Shown here: in pieces, positions 1-10,448 of the stretch | How the letters are laid out: every line of letters starts with the position of its first letter | Numbering within the stretch: the stretch's first letter is position 1 | NCBI RefSeq assembly: GCF_964026445.1 | Contig: NZ_OZ032150.1 | Span: forward strand, 992,001 to 1,056,000 | Length of the DNA stretch: 64,000 bases | Direction of reading: 5' to 3' | DNA from: Rickettsia endosymbiont of Cantharis rufa | GTDB lineage: Bacteria; Pseudomonadota; Alphaproteobacteria; Rickettsiales; Rickettsiaceae | Notes under the pieces: model-generated | What the model saw: only the letters and a program-made list of their open reading frames with translations | Told to the model about the DNA's origin: nothing | The model's database searches: none | Made by a program: the position numbers and the translations under genes

Positions 1-18
1 AATTATATATTTATTATT

Positions 19-171
19 ATGTCTGATACATCTAAACTAGAAGACTATTACTATAGATTTTTACAAAATATTTTACTTAAAACATTAGAACAAAATAAAG
101 CTGTAGGAAATTATTTATTACAGAAAGATTTTAGTAGTGCTTTAAATGAGATAAAAAATGTAAATGAGTAA
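19..171 (+). CDS. Small hypothetical protein, 50 aa
   Basis: An ATG-initiated reading frame begins MSDTSKLEDYYYRFLQNILL and stops at TAA (169-171). The peptide is charged and looks helical, with no signal peptide or membrane segment. I do not recognise the family. The upstream context lies outside the window, so operon membership is unknown. It could be a real small gene or the remnant of a longer one. Confidence 0.4.
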   Translation: MSDTSKLEDYYYRFLQNILLKTLEQNKAVGNYLLQKDFSSALNEIKNVNE

Positions 172-280
172 CTTGAAGAATATTCAAGCATTCTCTCTTT
201 ACTCAAAGTAATTAAAACCCATTTTATTGATAAAAAAATATATAATTAAGTATGACTAAAGCAGTTGGTCAAAGTTTCGA

Positions 281-395
281 TGTCATTCCCGCGGAAGCGG
301 GAATCCAGGGTAAAGCAAGATAAATCAAGCTTTATATTTCAAAATCTGCTGTATTTATACTTATTTTCTGGATTCCAGCTTCCGCGGGAATGACA
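281..395. repeat. Palindromic repeat, TGTCATTCCCGCG type
   Basis: Inverted arms begin TGTCATTCCCGCGGAAGCGG and close with the complementary TTCCGCGGGAATGACA, around an AT-rich spacer. This is the commonest palindrome family in the window. Apart from it, 172-457 shows no gene. Confidence 0.85.
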
Positions 396-457
396 CCAAC
401 GGACCAAACTATATCATAAAACAACTTTTTTTAAGCAATGTCGAGTATCGTTTTATT

Positions 458-1288
458 GGTCGCACCTCCATTTTACAGATGTGGATATTAAAAGGCTATA
501 CGTTCAATAAGAGTTCCGATGACTTTATCATGAATATCCAATGACTTGGAAAAACAAATTGTTTTACGTGTCAGTCTTTTGCATCTTGTTCTAAGATTTA
601 AGTTACCCCGTTCTATCCGTTGAGTATATTTTTTACTAACAATGTGTTTTTTGGGATCTAATAACCTAGCATAACTTCCCTATCCATCTGTAAAGTAAAA
701 AGTAACCTTAAAATCCTCCAGTTTTTTTCAGTAATGATTCTGATGTGCTATCACATCTTGTACCAAAAGTATAAGCAACTACTTTTAACAAAATCTTATC
801 CAAAGAATATCAAAGCCATCTTTGTTTGGATTTATTCTGTACATAAGACCATTGTTCATCTATTTCAGGAGCAATAATTACTTCTATCGTATTGATAGAA
901 TGATTTATCTTTTTTAACGCTAGATTTTTTTAAAACACGGATAACCGTATTGATACCCACTTTTAATACTCTTACTGTATCCCTAACTCCAGAGCCATTG
1001 ATTGACATATCTACTATCTGAGTCTTGACTCCAGGCTTAGAGGCATTATTAATATATTACAGTTAAAAATATCGATTACACTGCTTGCATTGATATCTCT
1101 GTTGTTTTGAAATTGAATATCCCGCCTTTACTACTTTTTCTGTGTCGTTACAATATCTACACTTAACATCTATTCTTGATCTACACTTAACATCTATTCT
1201 TGCCATAACTCCTTAACTATAATTCTCTCTTATCACTGTTTGAGTATTATAGACTATTCATGCTAAACTGCAATACGGGGGCACGACC
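458..1288 (-). mobile_element. IS1-family element, copy 1 (degenerate, TSD intact)
   Basis: The 831 bp element runs from a GGTCGCACCTCC end to a GGGGGCACGACC end. An 8-bp target duplication, GTTTTATT, flanks it (450-457 and 1289-1296). Read on the minus strand it encodes an IS1 InsA/InsB-type transposase: an InsA zinc finger (CRYC, CKQC), then NGSGVRDTVRVLKVG, then InsB with [13 protein letters not shown]. The coding sequence is broken by two TAA codons after the zinc finger, a Trp-to-TGA change, a Trp-to-TAG change and homopolymer shifts. It sits upstream of the SPFH gene and may have displaced its promoter. Confidence 0.85.
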
Positions 1289-1355
1289 GTTTTATTTAAA
1301 TTCTTTTCTTATAATCAAAAATAATATAAAGTAAGAATAAAAAAGGTATTAGATT

Positions 1356-2288
1356 ATGGAATATGCATTATTAATTTTTAGTATTATAGCGATTTTAGTT
1401 ATAATACAGATGGTTAAAGTTGTACCGCAACAACAGGCATGGGTAGTGGAAAAACTTGGGAAATTCGATAAGGTCCTCCAGCCTGGTTTAAATTTACTAA
1501 TCCCTGTCATTCAAAGAGTAGCATACAGGCATACTTTAAAAGAAGAAGCAATAGACGTCACGGCACAAACAGCTATTTCAAACGATAACGTAACCCTATC
1601 TATCGACGGCGTTTTATATGTCAAAATCATTGATCCAATGGCCGCATCTTACGGTGTTAATAATCCTTACTATGCTATAACACAGCTTGCTCAGACTACC
1701 ATGCGTTCGGAAATTGGTAAGCTTCCTTTAGATAGAACTTTTGAAGAACGCGAAACTTTAAATGTAGCGATTGTAGCAGCTATTAATCAGGCTGCTATAA
1801 ATTGGGGTATACAATGTATGCGTTATGAAATTAAGGATATACAGCCACCGCAAACTATACTTAAAGCTATGGAATTACAAGTAGCAGCCGAGCGTCAAAA
1901 GCGAGCTCAAATTCTAGAATCTGAAGGTAATAGGCAAGCAAAAATTAACCATGCAGAAGGTGAAAAAGCACAAGTAGTGTTAAATTCAGAAGCTTCCTAT
2001 ACTGACCAAGTTAACAGGGCAAAAGGTGAAGCCGAAGCTATAGGCTTAGTCGCCACCGCTACAGCAAATAGTATTGAGGTTGTTGCGGCAGTAGTACAAA
2101 GAACAGGAGGAAGTGATGCGGTAGCTCTTAAAATAGCCGAACAATATATTAGTGCATTCGGTAATTTAGCTAAAGATACTAATACCGTGATTTTACCGGC
2201 AAATCTTTCAGAACCGAGTAGTTTTGTAACCGGGGCGTTAAGTATATTTAACCAATTAAAAGCTTCCACAAAAAAAGAAAACGAATAA
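1356..2288 (+). CDS. SPFH/Band 7 (stomatin-like, QmcA-type) membrane protein
   Basis: The 310-residue protein has one N-terminal membrane helix (about residues 4-22), followed by the SPFH/Band 7 domain. The motif QQQAWVVEKLGKFDKVLQPG is typical of stomatin and QmcA proteins. A charged helical region (about 190-240, rich in Ala, Glu and Gln) follows and would form the coiled coil that makes oligomeric rings. Family members act as inner-membrane scaffolds near FtsH-type proteases and lipid microdomains. IS1 copy 1 ends 67 bp upstream, so expression probably relies on the short AT-rich stretch between. The family is clear; the client is not. Confidence 0.9.
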   Translation: MEYALLIFSIIAILVIIQMVKVVPQQQAWVVEKLGKFDKVLQPGLNLLIPVIQRVAYRHTLKEEAIDVTAQTAISNDNVTLSIDGVLYVKIIDPMAASYGVNNPYYAITQLAQTTMRSEIGKLPLDRTFEERETLNVAIVAAINQAAINWGIQCMRYEIKDIQPPQTILKAMELQVAAERQKRAQILESEGNRQAKINHAEGEKAQVVLNSEASYTDQVNRAKGEAEAIGLVATATANSIEVVAAVVQRTGGSDAVALKIAEQYISAFGNLAKDTNTVILPANLSEPSSFVTGALSIFNQLKASTKKENE

Positions 2289-2374
2289 GTAATAAATTAT
2301 ATAAATTTGCTTCTTGTAATAAGAATTAGTTTTATATATCATATCAGATTATTAACTAATAAAAGGTTATAAAT

Positions 2375-2977
2375 ATGTCAGTATTTGTTGGCAAAACTGC
2401 TCCGGATTTTATGGCTAAAGCTATCATGCCTAATAATAATATAGATGATAAGTTTAAACTTAGCGATTATGCCACAGGCGATAATATAGTATTATTTTTT
2501 TACCCCCTAGATTTTACTTTTGTTTGCCCATCGGAAATTATAGCATTTCACAATAAGCTTGGTGAATTTACCGAAAGGCGTACTAAAGTAGTAGCTGTTA
2601 GCGTTGATTCCCATTTTAGCCATTTAGCTTGGAAAAATACTCCGCATAATAAAGGAGGACTTGGGCAAGTTCAATTCCCAATGGTTTCCGATATAAAAAA
2701 GGATATTTCTTCAAAATATAACGTACTTAATGAAGATGGCGTTGCTTTGCGTGGAACTTTTTTAATCGATAAAGATTTCATAGTACGCCATATGCTAGTT
2801 AATGACTTGCCTATCGGTCGTGATATTAATTACACCTTAAAAGTAATCGATGCTTTAACTCATCATCAAAAGCATGGTGAAGTTTGTCCTGCCGGTTGGC
2901 ATAAAGGCGAGGAAGCAATTACTCCGTCACGTGAGGGAATATCGCATTATTTAAGCTCACATGCCGAGAAGTTGTAG
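2375..2977 (+). CDS. Peroxiredoxin (AhpC/2-Cys Prx)
   Basis: The 200-residue protein is a typical 2-Cys peroxiredoxin. The peroxidatic cysteine is C51 in the motif FTFVCPSEI, and the resolving cysteine is C171 in HGEVCPAGW. It reduces hydrogen peroxide, alkyl peroxides and possibly peroxynitrite, and needs a thioredoxin or AhpF-like partner that is not in this window. The ATG lies 86 bp after the SPFH gene, with AAAAGG just upstream as a weak ribosome site. Length is normal and both catalytic cysteines are present, so the gene looks functional. A palindromic repeat starts 6 bp after its stop and could form a terminator-like hairpin. Confidence 0.95.
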   Translation: MSVFVGKTAPDFMAKAIMPNNNIDDKFKLSDYATGDNIVLFFYPLDFTFVCPSEIIAFHNKLGEFTERRTKVVAVSVDSHFSHLAWKNTPHNKGGLGQVQFPMVSDIKKDISSKYNVLNEDGVALRGTFLIDKDFIVRHMLVNDLPIGRDINYTLKVIDALTHHQKHGEVCPAGWHKGEEAITPSREGISHYLSSHAEKL

Positions 2978-2982
2978 TTGTA

Positions 2983-3060
2983 TGTCATCCCGCGGCTTGA
3001 CCACGGGATCTTATATCACAGGCTGTGTCCTGAGATACCGCGATCAAATCGCGGTATGAC
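2983..3060. repeat. Palindromic repeat, GTCATCCCGCGGCTTGA type
   Basis: One arm reads TGTCATCCCGCGGCTTGACC and the other ends in ATCGCGGTATGAC. This second palindrome family recurs near 15.3, 33.97, 41.25, 47.5, 49.7, 51.66 and 52.87 kb. This copy separates the peroxiredoxin gene from dprA. Confidence 0.8.
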
Positions 3061-3085
3061 GCTAACCCATATCAAATAACGCTAA

Positions 3086-4229
3086 AAGAATTATTTTTGC
3101 TCCAAAATATCTTATGATATTGAAACAATCAATATTTTACGTCTTATTAGGAGTGAAAATATCGGTCCTAAAACTTTCTTTAGTTTAATTAGATTATTTG
3201 GTGATGCAGCAACTGCCGTAGATAACGCTCAGGATTTTTCATTGCGAGGCGAAAAGTCAAAACCAATTAAAATTTTTAGCAAAAGTGAGACCGAAAGAGA
3301 AATAGGGCTTCTTGAAGAAGACAATGCTAAAATTATCACCTATAAATCTTTAGAATATTCAAAATTATTACTTGAAATTTATGACCCACCACCGATACTA
3401 AGTTATAAAGGTAATGTAGAGTTATTAAATCATAAAAAATGCGTTGCAATAGTAGGTGCAAGAAACGCTTCTGCAAACGGAAGAAACTTTGCTCATAAGA
3501 TTGCTACAGGTTTAGTAGAGCAAGATTATATAACTGTTTCAGAGTTAGCAAGAGGAATAGATAGTAGCGTGCATCAAGCTGCAATTTCTAAAACTATCGG
3601 GGTTATTGCGGGCGGTATTGATCATATATATCCGCCGAAAAATAAAAAACTATTTGAAAATTTAGCAGGAGAAGGTTTAATATTAGCTGAGTTACCTATA
3701 GGCTCTACCCCGCTTGAAAAACATTTTCCGCAGCGTAATAGGATAATATCAGGGCTAACCTTAGGAGTGATAGTAGTAGAAGTAGGTTTAAAATCGGGTT
3801 CACTGATAACTACAAAATTTGCGCTCGAACAAAATAGGGAAATATTTGCCATTCCTGGGTTTCCTTTAGATCCACGATATCAGGGTACAAATAAATTAAT
3901 TAGAGAAGGAGTATATTTAGTGTAATCAGTAGACGATATTGTAGCTAATTTACCGCAATATGAAAATTTTATTAAAAAAGATGGGGGGTTATTTAAGGAT
4001 TTTGTTGAGCTAGAGACACTAAATACGAAATATGTTAAAGAACCGCCACAAAAAGGAGCGTACTGCTATACTGGAATTATTATCGGCAGTACCTATTAGT
4101 TTCGAGTATTTACAAAAAGAAACAGAGTTATCTCTTCCTATTATATATACGATAATATTAGAATTAGAACTCGCCGGCAAAGTGGTACGCCACGCCGGTA
4201 ATAAAATATCATTAGTTTATAACGAATAA
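3086..4229 (+). pseudogene. dprA: DNA processing protein DprA, broken
   Basis: The translated frame matches DprA/Smf, the protein that loads RecA on incoming DNA during transformation: an N-terminal helical part (ILRLIRSENIGPKTFFSLIR), then the Rossmann-like core (GARNASANGRNFAHKIA, GGIDHIYPP, LPIGSTPLEKHFPQRNRIIS). Three lesions are visible. No ATG, GTG or TTG lies in frame between the upstream stop and the start of homology. A Gln codon has become TAA at 3923-3925 (GVYLV, stop, SVDDIVANL). The C-terminal winged-helix part (4032-4229) is in another frame. topA follows 9 bp downstream. All regions remain, so inactivation looks fairly recent. Confidence 0.85.
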
Positions 4230-4238
4230 TAATCATAG

Positions 4239-6569
4239 ATGAAATTAGTAATAGTAGAATCGCCGGCAAAGGCGAAAACAATAAATAAATATTTGGGTGA
4301 CGAGTTTAAGGTCATTGCATCATTCGGTCATATCAGAGATTTACCTTCTAAAAAAGGCTCGGTATTACCTGATGAAAATTTTGCGATGAAATATGACATT
4401 TCAGACAAAGCCGGTAAATATGTAGATGCAATAGTTAAGGATGCAAAAAAGGCCGATGCGGTATATCTTGCAACCGATCCTGACCGTGAGGGTGAAGCTA
4501 TCTCATGGCATGTTACAGAGGTAATAAAAGCAAAAAATAAAGTTAAATCTGATGACTTTTTCAAAAGAGTAGCATTTAACGAAATCACTAAAAAAGCAAT
4601 TATTCACGCCGTTGAAAACCCTAGAAAACTTGATAATAATTTAGTAAGTGCCCAGCAAGCAAGAAGAGCTTTAGACTATCTAGTCGGCTTTACTCTTTCG
4701 CCTCTTTTATGGCGTAAGCTACCAGGCTGTAAATCAGCGGGACGTGTACAGTCTGTAGCTCTGCGGTTAATATGCGAGCGAGAAGATGAGATAGAGCGTT
4801 TTAAGTCAGAAGAATATTGGGATATTAGCCTTAAAATGCAAAATAGCAACAATGGGCCGTTTGTTGCTAAATTAACTCACGTAAATGATCAGAAGCTAGA
4901 AAAATTCTCAATTATTAATGAAAAAGATGCTAAAGATTTAACTGAGAAATTAAAAGCTCAAAAATTTCATATTGATAAGATAGAAAAGAAACAACAAAAA
5001 CGTCAGCCACAACCTCCTTTTATCACTTCATCACTACAACAAGAAGCAGCAAGAAAATTAGGTTTTAGTACTAAAAAAACTATGCAAATAGCACAAAAAC
5101 TTTATGAGGGCGTTGACATAGGTAATGAAACTATAGGGCTTATTACCTATATGAGAACCGACGGCGTTACATTATCAAATGATGCAGTAGTAGATATACG
5201 CAAGTTAATAGATAAAAGTTACGGCGATAAATATTTACCAAGTAGCCCTAGAATTTATAAATCCAAGGTAAAAAATGCTCAGGAAGCTCATGAGGCGATA
5301 AGACCGACAAATATCACTTATACTCCCGATAGCTTAAAAGAAAAGCTAGAAAAGGATTATTACAAGCTTTATGAACTAATTTGGAAAAGGACTATAGCCT
5401 GTCAAATGGAGAATGTGATAATGGATTTGGTAGTTACAAGTTTAGCTTCAGAAGACAAAGAGTATTTAGCAAAAGCAAGCGGATCGACTATAGCCTTTGA
5501 CGGATTTTATAAAGTTTATCGCGAAAGTGTGGATGATGAAGCTGAAGAAGAAAATAAGATGCTACCGCCTTTAAAAGAACAAGAGCAGCTTAGAACTAAA
5601 GAAGTTATTCCAAATCAGCATTTTACAGAAGCTCCGCCAAGATATTCGGAAGCAAGTTTAGTGAAAAAGCTTGAAGAACTTGGAATTGGTCGCCCTTCCA
5701 CTTATGCTAATATTTTATCGGTTTTACAAGATCGCAAATACGCCTCTCTTGAGAAAAAACGTTTTATGCCCGAAGAGCTTGGACGTTTGGTAACAGTATT
5801 TTTGGTTGGTTTTTTCAAAAAATATGTTGAATATGATTTTACCGCAGGTCTTGAAAATGAATTAGATGAAATAGCAGCCGGCAAGCTTGAATGGAAATCT
5901 GCCTTAAGTAATTTTTGGGATGGCTTTAATAATAATGTTGAGTCGGTAAACGAACAAAAAATAACCGAAATTATTAGCTATGTGCAGAAAGCCCTTGATT
6001 ATCACTTGTTCGGTGAGAATAAAGAATCTAAAGTTTGTCTTTCATGTAAAACGGGTGAGCTTAGTTTAAAGCTTGGTAAATTCGGAGCGTTTTTAGCATG
6101 TAGCAATTACCCTGAATGTACCTTTAGAAAATCTATTGTTAGCGGTAACGATAATAACGAGGATGAGGGTGAGCCTTCTGATACTCCTAATGAGAATAAA
6201 GTTTTAGGCGCGGATAAAAACGGAATAGAAATACATTTAAAAAAAGGACCTTATGGACCTTATATTCAACTTGGCGAACAAGAAGGCAAAGTAAAACCGA
6301 AACGTAGCCCTGTGCCTCCTAGCTTGAAACCAAGCGACATCACACTTGATATGGCATTAAAGCTTCTAAGCTTACCGCTTAAAATCGGTATTCATAAAGA
6401 TAATGATGAGGAAATTATAGTAGGATACGGTAAATTCGGTCCTTATATGAAATATATGGGTAAGTTTATTTCTATACCAAAAAAATATGATTTTCTGAAT
6501 TTAAGCTTAGATGAAGCTATGCAGCTAATCGAAGACAATAAGGCGAAATTAGAGAAGAAACAGGAATAA
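4239..6569 (+). CDS. topA: DNA topoisomerase I
   Basis: The 776-residue type IA topoisomerase relaxes negative supercoils. It begins with the Toprim domain (KLVIVESPAKAKTINKYLG, then DPDREGEAISWH with its metal-binding acidic residues). The catalytic tyrosine is Y304 in GLITYMRTDG. A four-cysteine zinc finger lies near residues 600-628 (CLSCKTGE, CSNYPEC), followed by lysine/glycine-rich C-terminal repeats (GPYGPYIQLG, YGKFGPYMKY). Length matches alphaproteobacterial TopA. The ATG follows the dprA remnant by 9 bp, the usual dprA-topA arrangement. The gene looks intact and should be essential. Confidence 0.97.
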   Translation: MKLVIVESPAKAKTINKYLGDEFKVIASFGHIRDLPSKKGSVLPDENFAMKYDISDKAGKYVDAIVKDAKKADAVYLATDPDREGEAISWHVTEVIKAKNKVKSDDFFKRVAFNEITKKAIIHAVENPRKLDNNLVSAQQARRALDYLVGFTLSPLLWRKLPGCKSAGRVQSVALRLICEREDEIERFKSEEYWDISLKMQNSNNGPFVAKLTHVNDQKLEKFSIINEKDAKDLTEKLKAQKFHIDKIEKKQQKRQPQPPFITSSLQQEAARKLGFSTKKTMQIAQKLYEGVDIGNETIGLITYMRTDGVTLSNDAVVDIRKLIDKSYGDKYLPSSPRIYKSKVKNAQEAHEAIRPTNITYTPDSLKEKLEKDYYKLYELIWKRTIACQMENVIMDLVVTSLASEDKEYLAKASGSTIAFDGFYKVYRESVDDEAEEENKMLPPLKEQEQLRTKEVIPNQHFTEAPPRYSEASLVKKLEELGIGRPSTYANILSVLQDRKYASLEKKRFMPEELGRLVTVFLVGFFKKYVEYDFTAGLENELDEIAAGKLEWKSALSNFWDGFNNNVESVNEQKITEIISYVQKALDYHLFGENKESKVCLSCKTGELSLKLGKFGAFLACSNYPECTFRKSIVSGNDNNEDEGEPSDTPNENKVLGADKNGIEIHLKKGPYGPYIQLGEQEGKVKPKRSPVPPSLKPSDITLDMALKLLSLPLKIGIHKDNDEEIIVGYGKFGPYMKYMGKFISIPKKYDFLNLSLDEAMQLIEDNKAKLEKKQE

Positions 6570-6599
6570 ATGGTTCAGTATCACCCCGTGACTTAATTG

Positions 6600-6947
6600 A
6601 TGTCATTCCTGCGAAAGCAGTAATCCATAAACTAAATAACAAAGATGTATTGGGTATATATTATGCTCTAATAAGTAGGGTACTTTATATATTGGTATTA
6701 CTAATAATATGATACGTCGTGCTTGTGAACATAAACAAAAAATAATAAAAGATTTTATCTCAAAGTATAATATTACAAAACTTGTTTATACAGAAGAGTC
6801 TACTGATATTAAAGAAACGCTTACTAGAGAAAAAAACTTAAAAAAATGGAAGCGTAGTTGAAAAATAGAACTGATTGAAAAAACTAATCCTGAGCGGAAA
6901 GATTTAATTGAGTAGTTTTATAGATTCCTGCTTTCGCAGGAATGACA
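6600..6947 (+). pseudogene. GIY-YIG nuclease remnant inside a palindromic repeat
   Basis: The left palindrome arm (6601-6627) and right arm (6923-6947) are of the TGTCATTCCTGCG family and bracket a degraded GIY-YIG domain. The ATG at 6600 lies in the left arm and reads MSFLRKQ, stop. Further on, TLYIGITNNMIRRACEHKQK and EKNLKKWKRS are recognisable GIY-YIG motifs, ending at TAG (6914-6916). There are several stops, including a Trp-to-TGA change after KWKRS, and at least one frameshift. The protein is a small single-domain endonuclease family of unknown role. The stretch between topA and gltX holds nothing else. Confidence 0.75.
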
Positions 6948-7031
6948 TTAAGAACGGGTTTTTTGAACCACGCTACAATACCCACTCGCAATGACGAACA
7001 AATAGTACGAAACACTAAAAAACAAGTAAAC

Positions 7032-8375
7032 ATGGCAAAAGTTATAACACGATTTGCTCCGTCACCGACTGGTATGTTACATGTCGGTAATATTAGAGCA
7101 GCACTACTTAACTGGCTATATGCAAAAAAGCATAGCGGGCAGTTTATCTTAAGGTTTGACGATACGGATCTAGAACGTAGTAAACAGGAATACAAAGACG
7201 CTATCGAGGAAGATCTAAAGTTTTTAAATATTAATTGGGACCAAGCATTTAATCAATTAAGTCGTTTAAATAGATATGATGAAATCAGAAATCTATTATT
7301 AGACAAAAAAAGATTATATGCCTGCTATGAAACTCCTGAAGAGCTAGAATTAAAGCGTAAATTTCAATTATCTAAAGGTTTGCCACCGATTTATGATCGC
7401 GCTAGTTTAAATCTAACAGAAGAGCAAACACAAAAATATATAGAACAGGAAAGAAGACCGCATTATAGATTTTTGATAAATCATGAACCGATTAGCTGGC
7501 ATGATATGATCAAAGGCGAGGTTAAATATGACGGTAAAGCTTTAAGTGACCCGATAGTGATAAGAGAAAGCGGTAGTATGACCTATATACTCTGCTCGGT
7601 TATTGATGATATCGATTATGATATTACTCATATTATTAGAGGTGAAGACCATGTTAGCAATACTGCCATTCAAATTCAAATGTTTAAAGCTTTAAATGCT
7701 ATGCCTCCAACTTTTGGTCATTTAAGCTTAGTTATCAATAAAGATGAGAAAATTTCTAAAAGAGTCGGGGGGTTTGAAATCGCAACACTTAGAGATACGA
7801 TTGGGCTTGAAGCTATGGCAATTGCTAGCTTTTTTAGTTTACTTGGTTCATCCGCACAAATCTTGCCTTATAAAAACATGGATAAGCTAGCGGCTCAGTT
7901 TGAGATAAGTAGTTTCTCTAAAAGCCCAACTATCTATCAACCGGAAGATTTAGAAAGATTAAATCATAAATTATTGATAAGTTTAAGCTTTGAAGAAGTA
8001 AAAGAACGTGTCAAAGAAATAGCTGCCGAGTATATTGATGAAAATTTTTGGTTATCGGTAAGACCTAATTTACAAAAATTACGTGATGTAAAGGATTGGT
8101 GGGAGATTTGTCATCAAACTCCAAACGTAGAAAACCTGAATTTAGATGAGGAGTATTTAAAGCAAGCAGCAGAATTATTACCGCAAGGTGAAATCACTAA
8201 AGGTAGCTGGAGCATTTGGACCAAAGAAATAACAAATATAACAGGCAGAAAAGGTAAAGAGCTATTTTTACCTCTTCGTCTTGCTTTAACCGGTAGAGAA
8301 TCAGGACCGGAAATCGCAGGAGTTTTACCTTTGATTGATCGGAAAGAGATAGTAAAGCGCCTAACTAGTGCGTGA
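7032..8375 (+). CDS. gltX: Glutamyl-tRNA synthetase
   Basis: The 447-residue class I synthetase charges tRNA-Glu and, in organisms lacking GlnRS, may also mischarge tRNA-Gln. I chose the ATG at 7032 because homology starts with [20 protein letters not shown]. The upstream in-frame extension comes from the palindromic repeat and is not conserved. The HIGH-like motif is HVGN (about residue 17) and the KMSKS-like motif is KISKR (about 239-243). The anticodon-binding helical domain fills the C-terminal third. Rickettsia usually carry two gltX genes with divided tRNA specificity; which one this is cannot be told here. It stands alone between repeats and looks intact. Confidence 0.93.
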   Translation: MAKVITRFAPSPTGMLHVGNIRAALLNWLYAKKHSGQFILRFDDTDLERSKQEYKDAIEEDLKFLNINWDQAFNQLSRLNRYDEIRNLLLDKKRLYACYETPEELELKRKFQLSKGLPPIYDRASLNLTEEQTQKYIEQERRPHYRFLINHEPISWHDMIKGEVKYDGKALSDPIVIRESGSMTYILCSVIDDIDYDITHIIRGEDHVSNTAIQIQMFKALNAMPPTFGHLSLVINKDEKISKRVGGFEIATLRDTIGLEAMAIASFFSLLGSSAQILPYKNMDKLAAQFEISSFSKSPTIYQPEDLERLNHKLLISLSFEEVKERVKEIAAEYIDENFWLSVRPNLQKLRDVKDWWEICHQTPNVENLNLDEEYLKQAAELLPQGEITKGSWSIWTKEITNITGRKGKELFLPLRLALTGRESGPEIAGVLPLIDRKEIVKRLTSA

Positions 8376-8382
8376 CTCTCTA

Positions 8383-8504
8383 TGTCATTCCTAGCTAAAA
8401 GCGGAAATCCAATAATTTAAATGTTACACAGAATAAGTTTTTAAAATTAAAAGCTCGATTTATCTCGCTTTTTTCTGGATTCCCGCTTTTAGCTAGGAAT
8501 GACA
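8383..8504. repeat. Palindromic repeat downstream of gltX
   Basis: Arms begin TGTCATTCCTAGCTAAAAGC and close with GCTTTTAGCTAGGAATGACA, with a spacer containing AAAGCTCGATTTATCTCGC. It starts 8 bp after the gltX stop, so its transcript hairpin could terminate gltX. The arm sequence differs from the usual CCCGCG version but remains self-complementary, which implies paired changes. Confidence 0.85.
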
Positions 8505-8551
8505 TAGAAGCCACACAACTCCTCGCAATTATGATTGAGTATGATAATATC

Positions 8552-8991
8552 TCAGCTATAATACTCTATCATGTTAGTATTAATGACACCGACAAGCTCT
8601 GTAGTATCGCAGCCGTAAATATTATCAGCGATAAGAGAAACTATACCCACTGTTCCTTCTACTAAACCTTCCACAGTTTCACAAGCTACATATCCTGCAG
8701 TTAGCCCTGCTTTTACTGTATTTTTTTACACATTCGATAGAATCTGGCGGAGAAACTAAAATTGCTCCGACGGTCAAAGCCCCAATAAGAATCGTAGGAT
8801 TATAATAAGCAAAAGTGGCAAGACTTGCTATAGCTGTTTGAGCAAATGTAGATACAAAAAAATAACTACTTACATCAGGAGTAAGTTCTTGAACAGAACC
8901 TACAAATTTTGCACCGTTCGCCACTATATTAGTAGCATGGTTTACTGCAGAACTAGCATACATCGTGAAATCTTCCGCAGCTTTGTTAACA
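8552..8991 (-). pseudogene. Unrecognised hydrophobic protein, frameshifted and 5'-truncated
   Basis: The upstream part reads NVNKAAEDFTMYASSAVNHA and later PTILIGALTVGAILVS, an Ala/Val/Gly-rich, partly hydrophobic protein. At a run of seven A's near 8728 the frame is lost. One base off, the sequence continues as TVKAGLTAGYVACETVEGLV and ends EYYS, stop. A TAA precedes the first residues with no start codon, and the IS3-type element A begins just beyond, so the 5' end is probably missing. I do not recognise the family. Confidence 0.5.
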
Positions 8992-9014
8992 TTTTAAAAA
9001 TGAATTGCTTATAA

Positions 9015-9616
9015 TGAACTGAAAAAATTGGACAAAAAATAGTTGGTGTATCTTGGTAATAAGTTAGAATGCAGGCAATAACTTATAGGATATAAAATGA
9101 CAAGAAAACAGATACGGAATTTCAGTGCTAAAGAGAAGACAAGGATAGTGTTAGAATTATTAAAAGAGGATGTAACAATATCACAGTTATCATCTAAATA
9201 TGAGGTTAGCAGCAATAGCATATCACATTGAAAGAAGTAGTTTTATCAAATGCAGCGATAGCATTTGAGCCAGCCAAGGTAGTTAGTGAATATCAAGAGC
9301 AAATTAATAGACTTAAGGAACAGAATGATGAACTAGCGAAGGATTTGGGGAAAACTACAATCGAGAGGGATTGGGCAGTGGGAAAGCTAAGAAGCTTGGA
9401 TTTATTAAATAGAAAGAGTCTTGTAGAGTCCAAGCTAGGACAATTACCAAAGACAAGACAATGTGAATTATTAGGGGTTAACCGTTCTTCAGCATATTAT
9501 AAAGTACAAGAGGTTAGTAGCTATAATATAAGTATATTAAATAGAATAGATGAGATATATACAGATAATCCAGAATTTGGATATCGTTATATATATCATC
9601 AATTATTAGAAGATGG
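9015..9616 (+). mobile_element. IS3-family element A, 3'-truncated
   Basis: The fragment carries an IS3-type orfA and the 5' part of orfB, and is cut off at 9616 where IS1 copy 2 begins. The left boundary is approximate, because no matching right end survives here. Its orfA differs clearly from that of IS3 element B elsewhere in the window, so it is a separate element. Confidence 0.7.
9097..9616 (+). pseudogene. IS3-family transposase A (orfA-orfB), broken
   Basis: OrfA starts MTRKQIRNFSAKEKTRIVLE, a helix-turn-helix of the IS3 type (ISQLSSKYEVSSNSISHW). The expected tryptophan codon appears as TGA because one G is missing (9229-9231). Restoring it joins the frame to WKEVVLSNAAIAFEPAKVV and a coiled region (QEQINRLKEQNDELAKDLG). 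OrfB begins with the usual HTH_21-type segment (DEIYTDNPEFGYRYIYHQLL) and ends at EDG, before the DDE catalytic core. No active transposase can be made from this copy. Confidence 0.75.
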
Positions 9617-10448
9617 GGTCGCACCTCCATTTTACAGATGTGGATATTAAAAGGCTATACGTTCAATAAGAGTTCCGATGACTTTATCATGAATATCCAA
9701 TGACTTGGAAAAACAAATTGTTTTACGTGTCAGTCTTTTGCATCTTGTTCTAAGATTTAAGTTACCCCGTTCTATCCGTTGAGTATATTTTTTACTAACA
9801 ATGTGTTTTTTGGGATCTAATAACCTAGCATAACTTCCCTATCCATCTGTAAAGTAAAAAGTAACCTTAAAATCCTCCAGTTTTTTTCAGTAATGATTCT
9901 GATGTGCTATCACATCTTGTACCAAAAGTATAAGCAACTACTTTTAACAAAATCTTATCCAAAGAATATCAAAGCCATCTTTGTTTGGATTTATTCTGTA
10001 CATAAGGCCATTGTTCATCTATTTCAGGAGCAATAATTACTTCTATCGTATTGATAGAATGATTTATCTTTTTTAACGCTAGATTTTTTTAAAACACGGA
10101 TAACCGTATTGATACCCACTTTTAATACTCTTACTGTATCCCTAACTCCAGAGCCATTGATTGACATATCTACTATCTGAGCCTTGACTCCAGGCTTAGA
10201 GGCATTATTAATATATTACAGTTAAAAATATCGATTACACTGCTTGCATTGATATCTCTGTTGTTTTGAAATTGAATATCCCGCCTTTACTACTTTTTCT
10301 GTGTCGTTATAATATCTACACTTAACATCTATTCTTGATCTACACTTAACATCTATTCTTGCCATAACTCCTTAACTATAATTCTCTCTTATTACTGTTT
10401 GAGGATTATAGACTATTCATGCTAAGCTGCAATACGGGGGGCGCGGCC
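9617..10448 (-). mobile_element. IS1-family element, copy 2
   Basis: The 832 bp copy has ends GGTCGCACCTCC and GGGGGGCGCGGCC, the latter with one extra G. It belongs to the same subgroup as copies 1 and 6, sharing the Trp-to-TGA and Trp-to-TAG changes in insB. No target duplication is present. The left flank is IS3 element A and the right flank is the 3' end of IS3 element B, so this copy sits at a recombination or deletion junction. Confidence 0.85.

Noticed and set aside
6942..7031. N-terminal extension of gltX ([13 protein letters not shown])
   Set aside because: It is encoded by the right palindrome arm and following sequence. Homology starts at [14 protein letters not shown].
9009..9221. 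Minus-strand frame of 70 residues
   Set aside because: It is a shadow of the IS3 element A orfA on the opposite strand.
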